Below are positions 7,953 to 17,247 of a DNA stretch of 38,409 nt, piece by piece. Location: NCBI GenBank assembly GCA_018335925.1, contig JAGXRF010000021.1:1-38409 (forward strand), in the 5' to 3' direction. How positions within the stretch are numbered: the stretch's first letter is position 1; each line of letters starts with the position of its first letter. The position numbers and the translations under genes are program-made. The notes beneath the pieces were generated by a model that worked only from the letters and a program-made list of their open reading frames with translations, was not told the origin of the DNA and made no database searches. The DNA comes from Flavobacteriales bacterium. GTDB taxonomy: Bacteria > Bacteroidota > Bacteroidia > Flavobacteriales > Flavobacteriaceae.

Positions 7953-9608
7953 ATGCTTCGTAACTTAATTTTCGGAATTTTTTTCATCACCTCTTTTGGG
8001 TTTTCACAAAACTTTCAAATTACTTACCAACGAAGTTCGCATGGTAAAATGATCGAAAACCAAGATCCTATTTTGGTTTTTGCCTCTTCTGATAAAGTTT
8101 GGATTACTTCCCAAAAAATGATGCAAGGGGTTGCAAAAGTTCCCTTTGAGCAAATATATGTGCAACCTACCAAACAAAGTTATGTACAAGTAGCAACTTT
8201 AAAACATGGCAAACAAGTAGCTATGTTTGATGAAGAAGCCATTGCCAAACAAAACTTTGAATGGACCAACGAAACCAAGAAAATTTTAGGATACGAATGT
8301 AAAAAAGCCAAAACCATCATCAATTCAAATACTTTGGAATTATGGGTAACAAATGAGGCAAAAATAAAAGCTGCTCCAACCGTATTAGGGCAATCATTAG
8401 GATTGGTGTTAGAAATGGTTCGTAACGGGAATTTTGCCATTACAGCAACTAAAGTGGAAAAAATAAAGGAATTCCCGAAAAATGGAGAAGTTCCCAATGT
8501 TTCGAAAACTTCCATAATAGATTATCGTGATGCCCTATGGAAAAGTAGATTTACTACCATATCTGTTTTTGATAAAGAAACCATCCATTTTTCTGATGCA
8601 GCAAAATCCAACGATAGTATTTTACGTTTTGCCAACGGAACGGTAATTTTACGAAAAGTATCTTTACCTAAGATTGAACCTGGAAATACCATTTTTGTGG
8701 AATTACAACAGATTTCTACAGGAGATGCCTACGATCGAACCGGATCGGTATTTATGATTCCGCAAGGAAAGCCTATATCTTTTTTAGACGGAATGCAAAA
8801 AGGGATGAACCAACTACCAGTGTATGAAAATGGAAACGGCAAAAAATACCAAGGAGTAGTGGCAACCGAAACTTACAAACCATTGGTAGAGTTGATGCGA
8901 TTTTTTACACCTTTTGGCATCAAACAATACAATTATTTAGAATTGAAAGACAAACAATGGCATGAAAAAGTGTCGTTTCGTCAAGAAATTTCTGAGTTAC
9001 ACCCGGCTTTGAACAACCAAGAAGTATGGATTGGTGCATTTATTGGAAATTACGACAAAGGAGGATACCAAATTTCATTAGAAATAACCATTCACGATGG
9101 CGAGGGAGCTACTATTCCAAGTAATCAAGTAATTCCATTATTTAATACCACCAATGTGATGGAAATGGGAGGGCAAGAATATGGCACCATGTTTAACCAC
9201 AACAAAGGTTTAGAGCTAACTTTTACGCTTGAAAAGCCATTAAAAAATGCTCGATTACGATACATCACTACCGGTCATGGTGGCTGGGGTGCCGGAGATG
9301 AGTTCGTGCCAAAAACCAATACCATTTATTGGAATGAACAAAAAGTTCATGCCTTTACCCCTTGGAGGATGGATTGTGGCTCTTATCGTTTATACAATCC
9401 CGCATCGGGAAATTTTGGCAATGGTTTGTCCTCATCTGATTACAGTCGTTCAAATTGGTGTCCGGGTACCGTAACCAATCCTATTTTTATCGAATTAGGA
9501 GATTTGCCTGCGGGTAATCATCGAGTGCAGGTTAAAATTCCGCAAGGTGCTCCGGAAGGATCAAGTTTTAGTTCGTGGAATGTTTCTGGGGTGTTGATAG
9601 GAGAGTAA
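7953..9608 (+). CDS. PNGase F-like peptide:N-glycosidase with GLPGLI-like N-terminal half
   Basis: Predicted secreted amidase that would release N-glycans from glycoprotein asparagine. The 551 residues begin with a signal peptide (about 1-18, ending FGFSQ). Residues about 20-170 resemble the GLPGLI family of Bacteroidota, including ETKKILGYECKKA (108-119). The C-terminal part resembles the two-domain PNGase F core: AYDRTGSVF (Asp261) aligns with the catalytic Asp60 region of Elizabethkingia PNGase F, GHGGWGAGDE (Glu450) with the Glu206 region, and SNWCPGTVTNP with the conserved WCPG strand. Length and layout fit PNGase F-II rather than classical PNGase F. The region corresponding to Glu118 of PNGase F reads KGGYQISLE here, without Glu at the same place by eye. 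It follows the M90 peptidase by 26 bp. Confidence 0.85.
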   Translation: MLRNLIFGIFFITSFGFSQNFQITYQRSSHGKMIENQDPILVFASSDKVWITSQKMMQGVAKVPFEQIYVQPTKQSYVQVATLKHGKQVAMFDEEAIAKQNFEWTNETKKILGYECKKAKTIINSNTLELWVTNEAKIKAAPTVLGQSLGLVLEMVRNGNFAITATKVEKIKEFPKNGEVPNVSKTSIIDYRDALWKSRFTTISVFDKETIHFSDAAKSNDSILRFANGTVILRKVSLPKIEPGNTIFVELQQISTGDAYDRTGSVFMIPQGKPISFLDGMQKGMNQLPVYENGNGKKYQGVVATETYKPLVELMRFFTPFGIKQYNYLELKDKQWHEKVSFRQEISELHPALNNQEVWIGAFIGNYDKGGYQISLEITIHDGEGATIPSNQVIPLFNTTNVMEMGGQEYGTMFNHNKGLELTFTLEKPLKNARLRYITTGHGGWGAGDEFVPKTNTIYWNEQKVHAFTPWRMDCGSYRLYNPASGNFGNGLSSSDYSRSNWCPGTVTNPIFIELGDLPAGNHRVQVKIPQGAPEGSSFSSWNVSGVLIGE

Positions 9609-9643
9609 ACTAATTTGCAGCTATTAAAGAAACCTAAAAACTG

Positions 9644-9673
9644 TTGGAAGTGCGTTTTAAATAAGTACCTTTG
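9644..9673 (+). promoter_or_regulatory. Bacteroidota-type promoter of the RND efflux operon
   Basis: TTGG at 9644-9647 and TACCTTTG at 9666-9673 are separated by 18 bases, a full match to the Bacteroidota housekeeping promoter. The predicted transcript start is near 9680, about 20 bases before the TTG start of the small first gene, which supports that gene and its start. Confidence 0.75.
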
Positions 9674-9698
9674 CAACGTTTTTAAAACTTAATTTCCG

Positions 9699-10019
9699 TT
9701 GGAAAACAATCGTGTACTTCTTTTTTTTCGAACATTGCTTTGTTTGTATATTGCTTTTAATATACAGCAATTTGATACGATTGAGTTTTTACAACAATCG
9801 GACGACTGGTATGATATGGTTGAAAACACTTGTCCAATGGAAGATAATTTGGTTAATGATTCAGAAATCTTAATAGAGGTTTCTTATCATGAGGTAGTAT
9901 TACCGGTTAAAATACCAGAAAAGCCAGAAGAATTTATTTCAAAACCTTCTTTCATCAAAAAAAACATCGAAGTAGCCTCTATTTATTTAGAGCACATTGG
10001 TCCACCTCCAAGGGCTTAA
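9699..10019 (+). CDS. Small protein of unknown function heading the RND operon
   Basis: A 106-residue protein I do not recognise. It starts at a TTG; a well-placed promoter ends 25 bases upstream, which supports expression from here. Residues 6-20 (LLFFRTLLCLYIAFN) are hydrophobic and may be a signal or anchor helix. The rest is acidic, with one Cys in ENTCPMED, and the end is HIGPPPRA, proline-rich and basic. The adaptor lipoprotein of the efflux pump starts 85 bp later, so it is probably the first cistron of that operon and could be an accessory or sensing component; this rests only on position. A short weak hairpin (about 10052-10073) lies between the two genes. Confidence 0.6.
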   Translation: MENNRVLLFFRTLLCLYIAFNIQQFDTIEFLQQSDDWYDMVENTCPMEDNLVNDSEILIEVSYHEVVLPVKIPEKPEEFISKPSFIKKNIEVASIYLEHIGPPPRA

Positions 10020-10104
10020 CAAACTACATTTTCTAATAATTTTTTACCTCCTTGTATCACATACGCAAGGATTCCATTTTATTTATTTTTTAAAATTCAT
10101 CCAA

Positions 10105-11220
10105 ATGAAAATTACTGTTTTCGGAATAACCTTATTTTCCGTTTTGCTGTTTTCCTGTGCAAAAAATGAAAAAAATGTAACAGGAGAACCTTTTGAAGTG
10201 GTTACACCAGAAATTATTGATACTAGTGTATATCTTGACTTTGTTGTAGAAGTGGAAGCTGTAAAGCATATTGAAATTAGAACCAAAGCCAATGGGTTTT
10301 TAGAGAAAGTTTTTGTAGATGAAGGAGTTTTTGTTCGAGAAGGGCAACTTTTATTTACCATCAACAAAAGAGAGGCAGAGGAAGTAGCTGCCAAAGCAAA
10401 TGCGACTTTAAATATGGCTAAAGCAGAAGCAAGAAATACCGAATTAGAGTTGGAAAACACCAGAAGTTTGGCAGAAAAAAACATAGTTTCTAAAATCGAA
10501 CTCGAATTTGCTAAAAATAAAGTACAAATAGCTAAAGCTAAAGTAGCAGAGGCAGCAGCTGAAGAAGCCCAAGCAAAATTAAAGTTATCTTATGCCGAAA
10601 TCAGAGCTCCTTTTGCTGGCTTTATTGGAAAATTACCTATCAAAATGGGTAGTTTAATTTCGGAAGGTACCCTATTAACTACTTTATCTCAGTCGGATGC
10701 AGTTTATGCTTATTTTGATGTTTCTGAACGTCAATATTTAAATTTCGCCTCAGATTGGACCAAAGAAACCAGGAAGCCAGTACAGTTAATTTTAGCGAAT
10801 GACAGCATCCATCCCTATTCTGGATCTATTCAAACCATGGACTCTCAAATTGATGAAGAAACCGGAAATCTTTCAGTAAGAGCCAAGTTTGACAACCCAA
10901 AAAATGTGTTAAAACATGGGGCAAGTGGTAAAATTAGAATGGAAAGAGATTTGCCAAAAGCCATGGTGATTCCGCAAATTTCCACCTTCGAAATTCAAGA
11001 CAGAACTTTTGTGTATGTGCTAGATAAAAACAACCGAGCCAAAATGCAATCGGTTGAAGTAGCCCAACGTTTGCCTCATTTTTATACCATTAGTGGTGGT
11101 TTAAAAACTTCTGATAAAATTATTTACGAAGGAGTACAAGGGGTATCTGAAGGAATGTTAATCCAACCAAAAGAGGTTTCGTTAAAAGCCATTTTAAATA
11201 AAAAAATTAACCAACAATAG
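10105..11220 (+). CDS. RND efflux periplasmic adaptor (membrane fusion protein), lipoprotein
   Basis: AcrA/MexA-type adaptor that links the inner-membrane pump to the outer-membrane channel. The chosen ATG at 10105 gives 371 residues starting MKITVFGITLFSVLLFSC, a lipoprotein signal with Cys18 as the lipidated residue; the longer reading from 9997 would bury this signal and is rejected. Following domains are a lipoyl half-motif (GFLEKVFVDEGVFVREGQLL), an Ala/Glu-rich coiled-coil hairpin (about 88-165), the second lipoyl half (IRAPFAGFIGKLPIKMGS), then beta-barrel and membrane-proximal regions. The pump gene starts 3 bp after its stop. The drug or metabolite exported cannot be told from sequence. 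Confidence 0.93.
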   Translation: MKITVFGITLFSVLLFSCAKNEKNVTGEPFEVVTPEIIDTSVYLDFVVEVEAVKHIEIRTKANGFLEKVFVDEGVFVREGQLLFTINKREAEEVAAKANATLNMAKAEARNTELELENTRSLAEKNIVSKIELEFAKNKVQIAKAKVAEAAAEEAQAKLKLSYAEIRAPFAGFIGKLPIKMGSLISEGTLLTTLSQSDAVYAYFDVSERQYLNFASDWTKETRKPVQLILANDSIHPYSGSIQTMDSQIDEETGNLSVRAKFDNPKNVLKHGASGKIRMERDLPKAMVIPQISTFEIQDRTFVYVLDKNNRAKMQSVEVAQRLPHFYTISGGLKTSDKIIYEGVQGVSEGMLIQPKEVSLKAILNKKINQQ

Positions 11221-11223
11221 GTC

Positions 11224-14200
11224 ATGGTTCGTATGTTTATCCAACGACCAGTACTTTCGCTGGTTATTTCTTTGTTTTTTGTGTTGTTAGGGCTGTTGGC
11301 TTTGGTTTCGCTCCCAGTTACCCAGTATCCTGACATTGCTCCTCCCGCAGTATCAGTAGTTACCAAATATACCGGAGCCAATGCGGAGGTTTGTGCCAAA
11401 GCGGTGGTTACTCCTTTGGAAAGAGCCATTAATGGGGTTCCAGGGATGACTTACATGACTTCGGTTTCCGGAAACGATGGAACTAGTGTGATTCAAATTT
11501 ACTTTAAAGTTGGAACCGATCCCGATTTGGCTGCAGTAAACGTGCAAAATAGAGTGGCAACAGTTTTAGACGAGTTACCGGAGGAAGTGATTAAAGCAGG
11601 GGTATCAACGGAAAAGGAAATCAATAGTATGTTGATGTACATCAACCTTCGTTCTGATGACCCAACCATGGATGAAAAATTCATTTATAACTTTGCAGAT
11701 ATCAATGTTTTATTAGCATTAAAAAGAATTGATGGCGTTGGTTTTGCCCAAATTATGGGCAATCGAGATTATGCCATGCGGGTTTGGTTAAAACCAGATA
11801 GGTTAGATGCGTATGAACTTTCTGCAGAAGATGTGATTCAAGCATTAAAAGCCAACAATGTAGAAGCTGCACCGGGTAAAATAGGAGAAAGTTCAGGCGG
11901 AAAGTCACAGGCCATGCAATATGTGCTAAAATATACCGGAAAGTTAACCCAAGAAAATCAATATGAAAACATTGTGGTTAAAACCACCGAAACCGGAGAA
12001 TTACTTCGTTTAAAAGATGTGGCTGATATTGAATTTGGTTCGGTTCAATATGAAGTATCATCTAAAGAAAACGCAACACCATCTGCTGCAATCGTTTTAA
12101 AACAACGTCCGGGCTCTAACGCAAGTAAAGTAATTGAAGATGTAAAAGCCGCTTTGGCAGAAATGAAAGAAAAGTCGTTTCCACCAGGCATGGACTATAC
12201 CATAAGTTATGATGTTTCTAAATTTTTAGAGGCCTCTACTGCAGAGGTAATCAAAACATTAATCGAAGCATTTATTTTGGTTAGCTTGGTGGTTTTCTTG
12301 TTCTTGCAAGATTTTCGATCTACCATTATACCGGTATTAGCCGTACCCGTTTCTTTAATTGGAACTTTTGCTTTTATGCAATTGTTTGGTTTCTCCATTA
12401 ACTTATTAACCTTGTTTGCATTGGTACTATCTATTGGTATTGTAGTAGATAATGCAATAGTCGTCGTAGAGGCCGTGCACGTAAAAATGCACGATGAAGG
12501 ATTAGATGCCAAAGAAGCCACCAAACGCTCGATGGATGAGATTACCGGAGCTATTATTGCCATTACCTTGGTAATGTCGGCTGTTTTTATTCCTGTGGCC
12601 TTTTTATCAGGTCCCGTTGGGGTATTTTACCGTCAGTTTTCTATTACCATGGCAATTTCTATTGTGATTTCCGGAATCAATGCACTTACGTTAACTCCTG
12701 CTCTCTGTGCCATGTGGTTAAAACCAATGCATCATGGTGCATCAGAAACTAGATTGCAGCGTTTTTTCAACAGCTTTAATAACCGATACAATGCTTTGGA
12801 AAAAAAATACAAACGCACCATCATGTTTTTGGCTCCAAGAAGAACTGTAACTTTCGGAATATTAGTTTTGTTTATTATTGGAACTTGGGGTATTGGTAGT
12901 GTATTACCCACCGGATTTATTCCTACAGAAGACCAAGGAACAGTGTATGTTAACGTTACTACTCCTGTAGGAGCTACGGTGGAAAGAACCGAGGCTGTAA
13001 TGGATGCCATTGACCAAGTTGCCATGAAAGTGCCAGAAGTAAGCTCAGTTTCCAGTTTATCTGGTTATAGTATGATGACAGATGGTGTAGGGGCATCTTT
13101 TGGGATGAGTACCATTAGTTTGAAACCTTGGGACGAAAGAGAAAGAATTGATAAAGAAATTATTTCGGAACTTATCGAAAAAACCAGAGCCATCAAAGGT
13201 GCGGATATTCAATTTTTTCCACCACCTGCGGTTCCAGGATTTGGAAATGCGAATGGATTTGAATTAAGGGTATTAGATAAATCAGGTTCAGGGGATTTAA
13301 AAAAATTAGCTGAAATAACAGATAAATGGGTGGCTGCCCTTCGAGAAAAACCTGAAATTAAAGAAATTTTCTCGAGTTTCGACCCTACATTTCCGCAGTA
13401 TCTTATTGAAATTGATCAACAAGCTGCTGCCAAAAGATTTGTGAATGTAGATATGGCCATGTCTAACCTACAAACCTTAATAGGTAGTTATTATGCTACT
13501 AACTTTATTCGTTATGGGCTAATGTATAAAGTAATGGTACAAGCCAAACCAGAGTATAGAGCCCAGCCCGAAGATTTGTTAAAGCTCCGTATTAAAAATG
13601 CCAATGGAGAGATGGTTCCGTATAGTGCATTTTTAAAAGTACAAAAAGTATTTGGTCCGGAACAAATTACTCGATACAACATGTACAATGCAGCCATGGT
13701 AAATGGAGAACCTGCAGATGGTTTTAGTAGTGGCGATGCCATTAAAGTAATTGAAGAAACAGCCAAAGAAATTTTACCTCGAGGCTATGATTACGAATGG
13801 TCGGGGATGACACGTGAAGAAATTGCTTCCGGAAATCAAGTGGTCATTATTTTCTCTATTTGTTTGTTGTTTGTTTATTTATTGCTATCAGCACAATACG
13901 AAAGCTTTTTGTTGCCTTTGCCCGTATTGTTGTTTTTGCCAATTGGCGTTTTCGGATCGTTCTTATTCCTTTGGCTATTAGGCTTAGAAAATAATATTTA
14001 TGCACAAGTTGCCATGGTAATGCTCATCGGTTTACTAGGTAAAAACGCCATTTTGATTGTTGAGTTTGCTAACTTAAAACGAAAGGAGGGTGCTAGTATA
14101 TTCAGGGCTTCAGTAGAAGGTGCAGCCGCTCGATTGCGACCAATTTTGATGACATCGTTGGCATTTACTGCAGGTTTGATTCCTTTAATGATAGCCTCTG

Positions 14201-14382
14201 GAGCAGGTTCTATCGGAAACCGAACCATTGGCTCGGCTGCTGCTGGTGGAATGTTGTTCGGTACTATCTTCGGAGTTTTGGTAATTCCTGGATTATATTA
14301 TTGGTTTTCTGATGTTAAAAAGAAGAAGAAAAATAAAAAATTTCTAAAAAATGAACCTCATGAACATACGCATCATGCATAG
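11224..14382 (+). CDS. RND efflux inner-membrane pump, AcrB/HAE1 family
   Basis: Proton-driven multidrug or amphiphile exporter, 1052 residues, close to the 1049 of AcrB. The protein begins MVRMFIQRPVLSLVI, typical of the first membrane helix, and has two large periplasmic loops and two sets of six helices. Lys940 in GLLGKNAILIVEF occupies the AcrB Lys940 position. In TM4 the motif is GIVVDNAIVVVEAV: the first Asp (409) of the AcrB Asp407/Asp408 pair is present but the second is Asn410. The C-terminus is Lys- and His-rich (KKKKKNKKF, HEHTHHA). The outer-membrane factor start overlaps its stop by 8 bases, giving a tripartite adaptor-pump-channel operon. No dedicated regulator is adjacent. Confidence 0.95.
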   Translation: MVRMFIQRPVLSLVISLFFVLLGLLALVSLPVTQYPDIAPPAVSVVTKYTGANAEVCAKAVVTPLERAINGVPGMTYMTSVSGNDGTSVIQIYFKVGTDPDLAAVNVQNRVATVLDELPEEVIKAGVSTEKEINSMLMYINLRSDDPTMDEKFIYNFADINVLLALKRIDGVGFAQIMGNRDYAMRVWLKPDRLDAYELSAEDVIQALKANNVEAAPGKIGESSGGKSQAMQYVLKYTGKLTQENQYENIVVKTTETGELLRLKDVADIEFGSVQYEVSSKENATPSAAIVLKQRPGSNASKVIEDVKAALAEMKEKSFPPGMDYTISYDVSKFLEASTAEVIKTLIEAFILVSLVVFLFLQDFRSTIIPVLAVPVSLIGTFAFMQLFGFSINLLTLFALVLSIGIVVDNAIVVVEAVHVKMHDEGLDAKEATKRSMDEITGAIIAITLVMSAVFIPVAFLSGPVGVFYRQFSITMAISIVISGINALTLTPALCAMWLKPMHHGASETRLQRFFNSFNNRYNALEKKYKRTIMFLAPRRTVTFGILVLFIIGTWGIGSVLPTGFIPTEDQGTVYVNVTTPVGATVERTEAVMDAIDQVAMKVPEVSSVSSLSGYSMMTDGVGASFGMSTISLKPWDERERIDKEIISELIEKTRAIKGADIQFFPPPAVPGFGNANGFELRVLDKSGSGDLKKLAEITDKWVAALREKPEIKEIFSSFDPTFPQYLIEIDQQAAAKRFVNVDMAMSNLQTLIGSYYATNFIRYGLMYKVMVQAKPEYRAQPEDLLKLRIKNANGEMVPYSAFLKVQKVFGPEQITRYNMYNAAMVNGEPADGFSSGDAIKVIEETAKEILPRGYDYEWSGMTREEIASGNQVVIIFSICLLFVYLLLSAQYESFLLPLPVLLFLPIGVFGSFLFLWLLGLENNIYAQVAMVMLIGLLGKNAILIVEFANLKRKEGASIFRASVEGAAARLRPILMTSLAFTAGLIPLMIASGAGSIGNRTIGSAAAGGMLFGTIFGVLVIPGLYYWFSDVKKKKKNKKFLKNEPHEHTHHA

Positions 14383-15826
14383 TTATAAAAACATCTTCCT
14401 GTGGATTGTAGGAGTGTTATTCTTACAATCATGTAAAGTTACTTCGGTAAAACCAGACGACTTTGCCAAACCAAACCAATTTGGGCCATCTGCTGAAGTT
14501 AAAATTTCTAACGACACTTTAAAATCGTTGCCTTTAATTAAAGATTATTACAACGATGCGAAGTTGCAATCTTTATTAAAAGAGGCTGTTCAAAATAACT
14601 TTGACGTGCAAGTAGCCACACAACGCTTGCAAGAATCGGTAGCGGAAACCAGATTTTTTAAAGGAGTATTGTTACCCGAAGTTCATGCAAATGTAAGAGC
14701 CGGACAACGCAGATTTGGAACTTATACTATTGATGGGGTTGGAAATTTTGACACCCAATTTTCTACCAATTTAACTCCTGAACAAAAATTACCTGCACCA
14801 AATGTACCTGATTATTATTTGGGTTTATCTACCCAGTGGGAAGTAGATGTATGGGGTAAATTGAGAAATCTAAAAAAGGGAGCATTGCAAAGATATTTGG
14901 CTTCTTCTAGTGCCCGAAATGCTATTCAAACCCAAATGGTTGCCTCTGTTGCCAATCATTATTACCGCTTAATGATTTTAGATTACGAGTTACAAATTTT
15001 AGAAGAAAACAAAAACATTCGCGAAAATGCTCTGGAAGCGGTAAAATTGCAAAAAGAATACGGAAGAAGCAACGAATTGGGGATTGAACTTATTCAAGCA
15101 CAATTGCATCAAGTTAATGCATTGTATTTAGAGGTAAAAGCAGAAATTTTAGAAACTGAAAACCAAATCAACATATTGTGTGGAAGGTTTCCGCAAGCAG
15201 TAGAAAGAAACGCTATTGAAAGTTCAGTTACTTTCACCAAAAATTTACCTACCATTGTTCCGAGTTTTGTGTTGCAAAATCGTCCGGATATTCAGGCAAG
15301 TGTACACGAAATGCATGCCAATAATGCCAATGTAAGGGCTGCTCAAGCAGCGTTTTATCCATCTTTGCAATTATCTGCTGCTTTTGGTTTACATTCATTC
15401 AGAAGTCAATTTTTATTAGATACTCCCGAGTCGTTAGCTAATGAGTTGTTTGCAAATTTATCTGCTCCATTGCTAAACAGAAGAGCATTAAAATCGCAGT
15501 TAATGATGAGCAAAGCTCACCAAAAAAAAGCATATGTGGAATACCAAAAAACAGTAGTTGAAGCTTTTACCGAAGTTTACGGCTTGTTGCAAAAAGAAAA
15601 ATATTTTACCGAACTAAAACAAGAAAGAAAATTACAAGTAGATGTATTAAAAAAATCTATTCAAACTTCGCAAGCGTTATTTGTTACTGGTAGAGCATCG
15701 TTTTTGGAAGTGATAACTGCTCAAGAAAATTACTTACAATCGCAACTACAATGGCTAGATGCCATGACCGCTTTAACCCAAAACCAAGTGAATTTATTTA
15801 AAGCGATAGGTGGAGGTGTTCAATAA
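14375..15826 (+). CDS. RND efflux outer-membrane factor, NodT-family lipoprotein
   Basis: TolC/OprM-type channel subunit, 483 residues from the ATG at 14375. This start gives MHSYKNIFLWIVGVLFLQSC, a lipoprotein signal with Cys20; the ATG at 14351 would add eight residues and is less likely. Two structural repeats of the OEP fold are seen, each with long helical segments (about 65-270 and 285-480). ALYLEVKAEILETENQINIL and the tail TALTQNQVNLFKAIGGG match the NodT family ending. Its start overlaps the pump gene stop by 8 bases, and a terminator directly follows, closing the operon. Confidence 0.93.
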   Translation: MHSYKNIFLWIVGVLFLQSCKVTSVKPDDFAKPNQFGPSAEVKISNDTLKSLPLIKDYYNDAKLQSLLKEAVQNNFDVQVATQRLQESVAETRFFKGVLLPEVHANVRAGQRRFGTYTIDGVGNFDTQFSTNLTPEQKLPAPNVPDYYLGLSTQWEVDVWGKLRNLKKGALQRYLASSSARNAIQTQMVASVANHYYRLMILDYELQILEENKNIRENALEAVKLQKEYGRSNELGIELIQAQLHQVNALYLEVKAEILETENQINILCGRFPQAVERNAIESSVTFTKNLPTIVPSFVLQNRPDIQASVHEMHANNANVRAAQAAFYPSLQLSAAFGLHSFRSQFLLDTPESLANELFANLSAPLLNRRALKSQLMMSKAHQKKAYVEYQKTVVEAFTEVYGLLQKEKYFTELKQERKLQVDVLKKSIQTSQALFVTGRASFLEVITAQENYLQSQLQWLDAMTALTQNQVNLFKAIGGGVQ

Positions 15827-15860
15827 AAGGAAGAGTCGGTTGATTGCCGACTCCTTTTTT
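15827..15860 (+). terminator. Rho-independent terminator of the RND operon
   Basis: A 7-bp GC-rich stem (15833-15839 with 15847-15853) and 7-base loop are followed by a run of six T at 15855-15860, starting 6 bases after the outer-membrane factor stop codon. Confidence 0.85.
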
Positions 15861-15898
15861 ACTTTTTGAAATTAAATTCCAGCCTTTACACTTTTACG

Positions 15899-15906
15899 TA
15901 TCTTTG
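15899..15906 (+). promoter_or_regulatory. Promoter -7 element of the mevalonate gene pair
   Basis: TATCTTTG is an exact TAnnTTTG match 20 bases before the HMG-CoA reductase ATG. No good TTG lies 17-23 bases upstream, so this is a half-supported promoter. Confidence 0.45.
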
Positions 15907-15926
15907 CCATTCTAAAAATAGCAACA

Positions 15927-17246
15927 ATGAGCAACGAAGTTTCGGGTTTTTCTAAATGGAGTAAAGAAGAAAAAATCCAATGGTTGAGTAACACCTATTT
16001 TTCTAACCCTGAGCAAGCAAAACAAATCATTCAGCAATATTGGAATGCCGATCAGGATTTACAAAATTTACACGATGAGTTTATCGAAAACACCATCAGT
16101 AATTTTTATTTGCCTCTTGGTATTGCTCCTAATTTTTTGATTGATGGTACTTTTTTTACCGTACCAATGGCTATTGAAGAAAGTTCGGTAGTTGCTGCAG
16201 CAGCCAAATCTGCCAAATATTGGAGCAAAAGAGGTGGTTTTAAAACCACGATTGTAGGAACTGAAAAGATTGGTCAAGTACATTTTATGTACCACGGCTC
16301 CAACAAAGCATTACAAGAGTTTTGGCAGTTTTTATTGCCTAAATTGCACGAAACCACCCAGCATATTACACAAAATATGCAAAAAAGAGGGGGAGGAATT
16401 TTAAACATCGAATTAAAAAACCAAAATCATAAAATACCTAATTATTACCAGCTCCATGCCACCTTTGATACCAAAGATAGCATGGGAGCAAATTTTATCA
16501 ATTCCTGTTTAGAGCAGTTTGCCAAAACCATGTTGCTAGAGGCAGAGCATTTTGCTTTGTTTGAAGGGAAACAACCCATCCAGGTAATCATGAGTATTTT
16601 GTCAAACTATGTTACCAATTGTGTGGTTCGTGCAGAAGTAAGTTGTCCAGTAGAAGATTTAGTGGAGAAAGGTATTGAAAACCCACAAGAATTTGCTGAA
16701 AAAATGGTAGCAGCGGTTAAAATTGCCGAAGTGGAACCCTATAGAGCCGTGACACACAACAAAGGCATTATGAACGGAATTGATGCAGTAGTGTTGGCTA
16801 CCGGAAACGATTTTAGAGCAGTAGAAGCTGCTGCACATGCCTATGCAAGCAAAGATGGTGTTTACAGCAGTTTATCACATGCAAGTATCGAAAATGGTAT
16901 TTTTCGATTTTGGTTAGAAGTGCCTTTGGCTTTGGGAACGGTTGGAGGACTAACTTCTTTGCATCCTTTAGTTAAAATTGCTTTGCAAATCTTGCAAAAA
17001 CCTTCGGCTGAACAATTGATGCGAATTGTTGCAACCGTAGGTTTGGCTCAAAATTTTGCTGCTTTACGTTCGCTTACTACCAAAGGAATTCAAGAAGGTC
17101 ACATGAAAATGCACCTTAATAACATCTTAAATCAGTACCATGCCAGTCCGGAGGAAAGAAAAGCGGTACAGGCTTATGTGCAAAACAGCACCATTACCCA
17201 TGCATCGGTAGCTTCTTTTTTAGAAAACTTGCGAAAAAATTCCTAA
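15927..17246 (+). CDS. Hydroxymethylglutaryl-CoA reductase, class II
   Basis: Interconverts HMG-CoA and mevalonate, the committed step of the mevalonate route to isoprenoids. The 439 residues align along their length with class II bacterial HMG-CoA reductase (Pseudomonas mevalonii type). Catalytic residues are recognisable: Glu85 in MAIEESSVVAAAA, Lys279 in THNKGIMNG, Asp295 in ATGNDFRAVEA and His392 in EGHMKMH. The class II enzyme is NADH-dependent and degradative in P. mevalonii, but in Bacteroidota it sits in biosynthesis; a GHMP kinase one base downstream supports the latter. It has its own -7 element and is isolated from the RND operon by a terminator. Confidence 0.95.
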   Translation: MSNEVSGFSKWSKEEKIQWLSNTYFSNPEQAKQIIQQYWNADQDLQNLHDEFIENTISNFYLPLGIAPNFLIDGTFFTVPMAIEESSVVAAAAKSAKYWSKRGGFKTTIVGTEKIGQVHFMYHGSNKALQEFWQFLLPKLHETTQHITQNMQKRGGGILNIELKNQNHKIPNYYQLHATFDTKDSMGANFINSCLEQFAKTMLLEAEHFALFEGKQPIQVIMSILSNYVTNCVVRAEVSCPVEDLVEKGIENPQEFAEKMVAAVKIAEVEPYRAVTHNKGIMNGIDAVVLATGNDFRAVEAAAHAYASKDGVYSSLSHASIENGIFRFWLEVPLALGTVGGLTSLHPLVKIALQILQKPSAEQLMRIVATVGLAQNFAALRSLTTKGIQEGHMKMHLNNILNQYHASPEERKAVQAYVQNSTITHASVASFLENLRKNS

Positions 17247-17247
17247 G

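Noticed and set aside
9997..10104. Longer N-terminus of the RND adaptor
   Set aside because: It overlaps the preceding gene and would bury a clear lipoprotein signal that starts at 10105.
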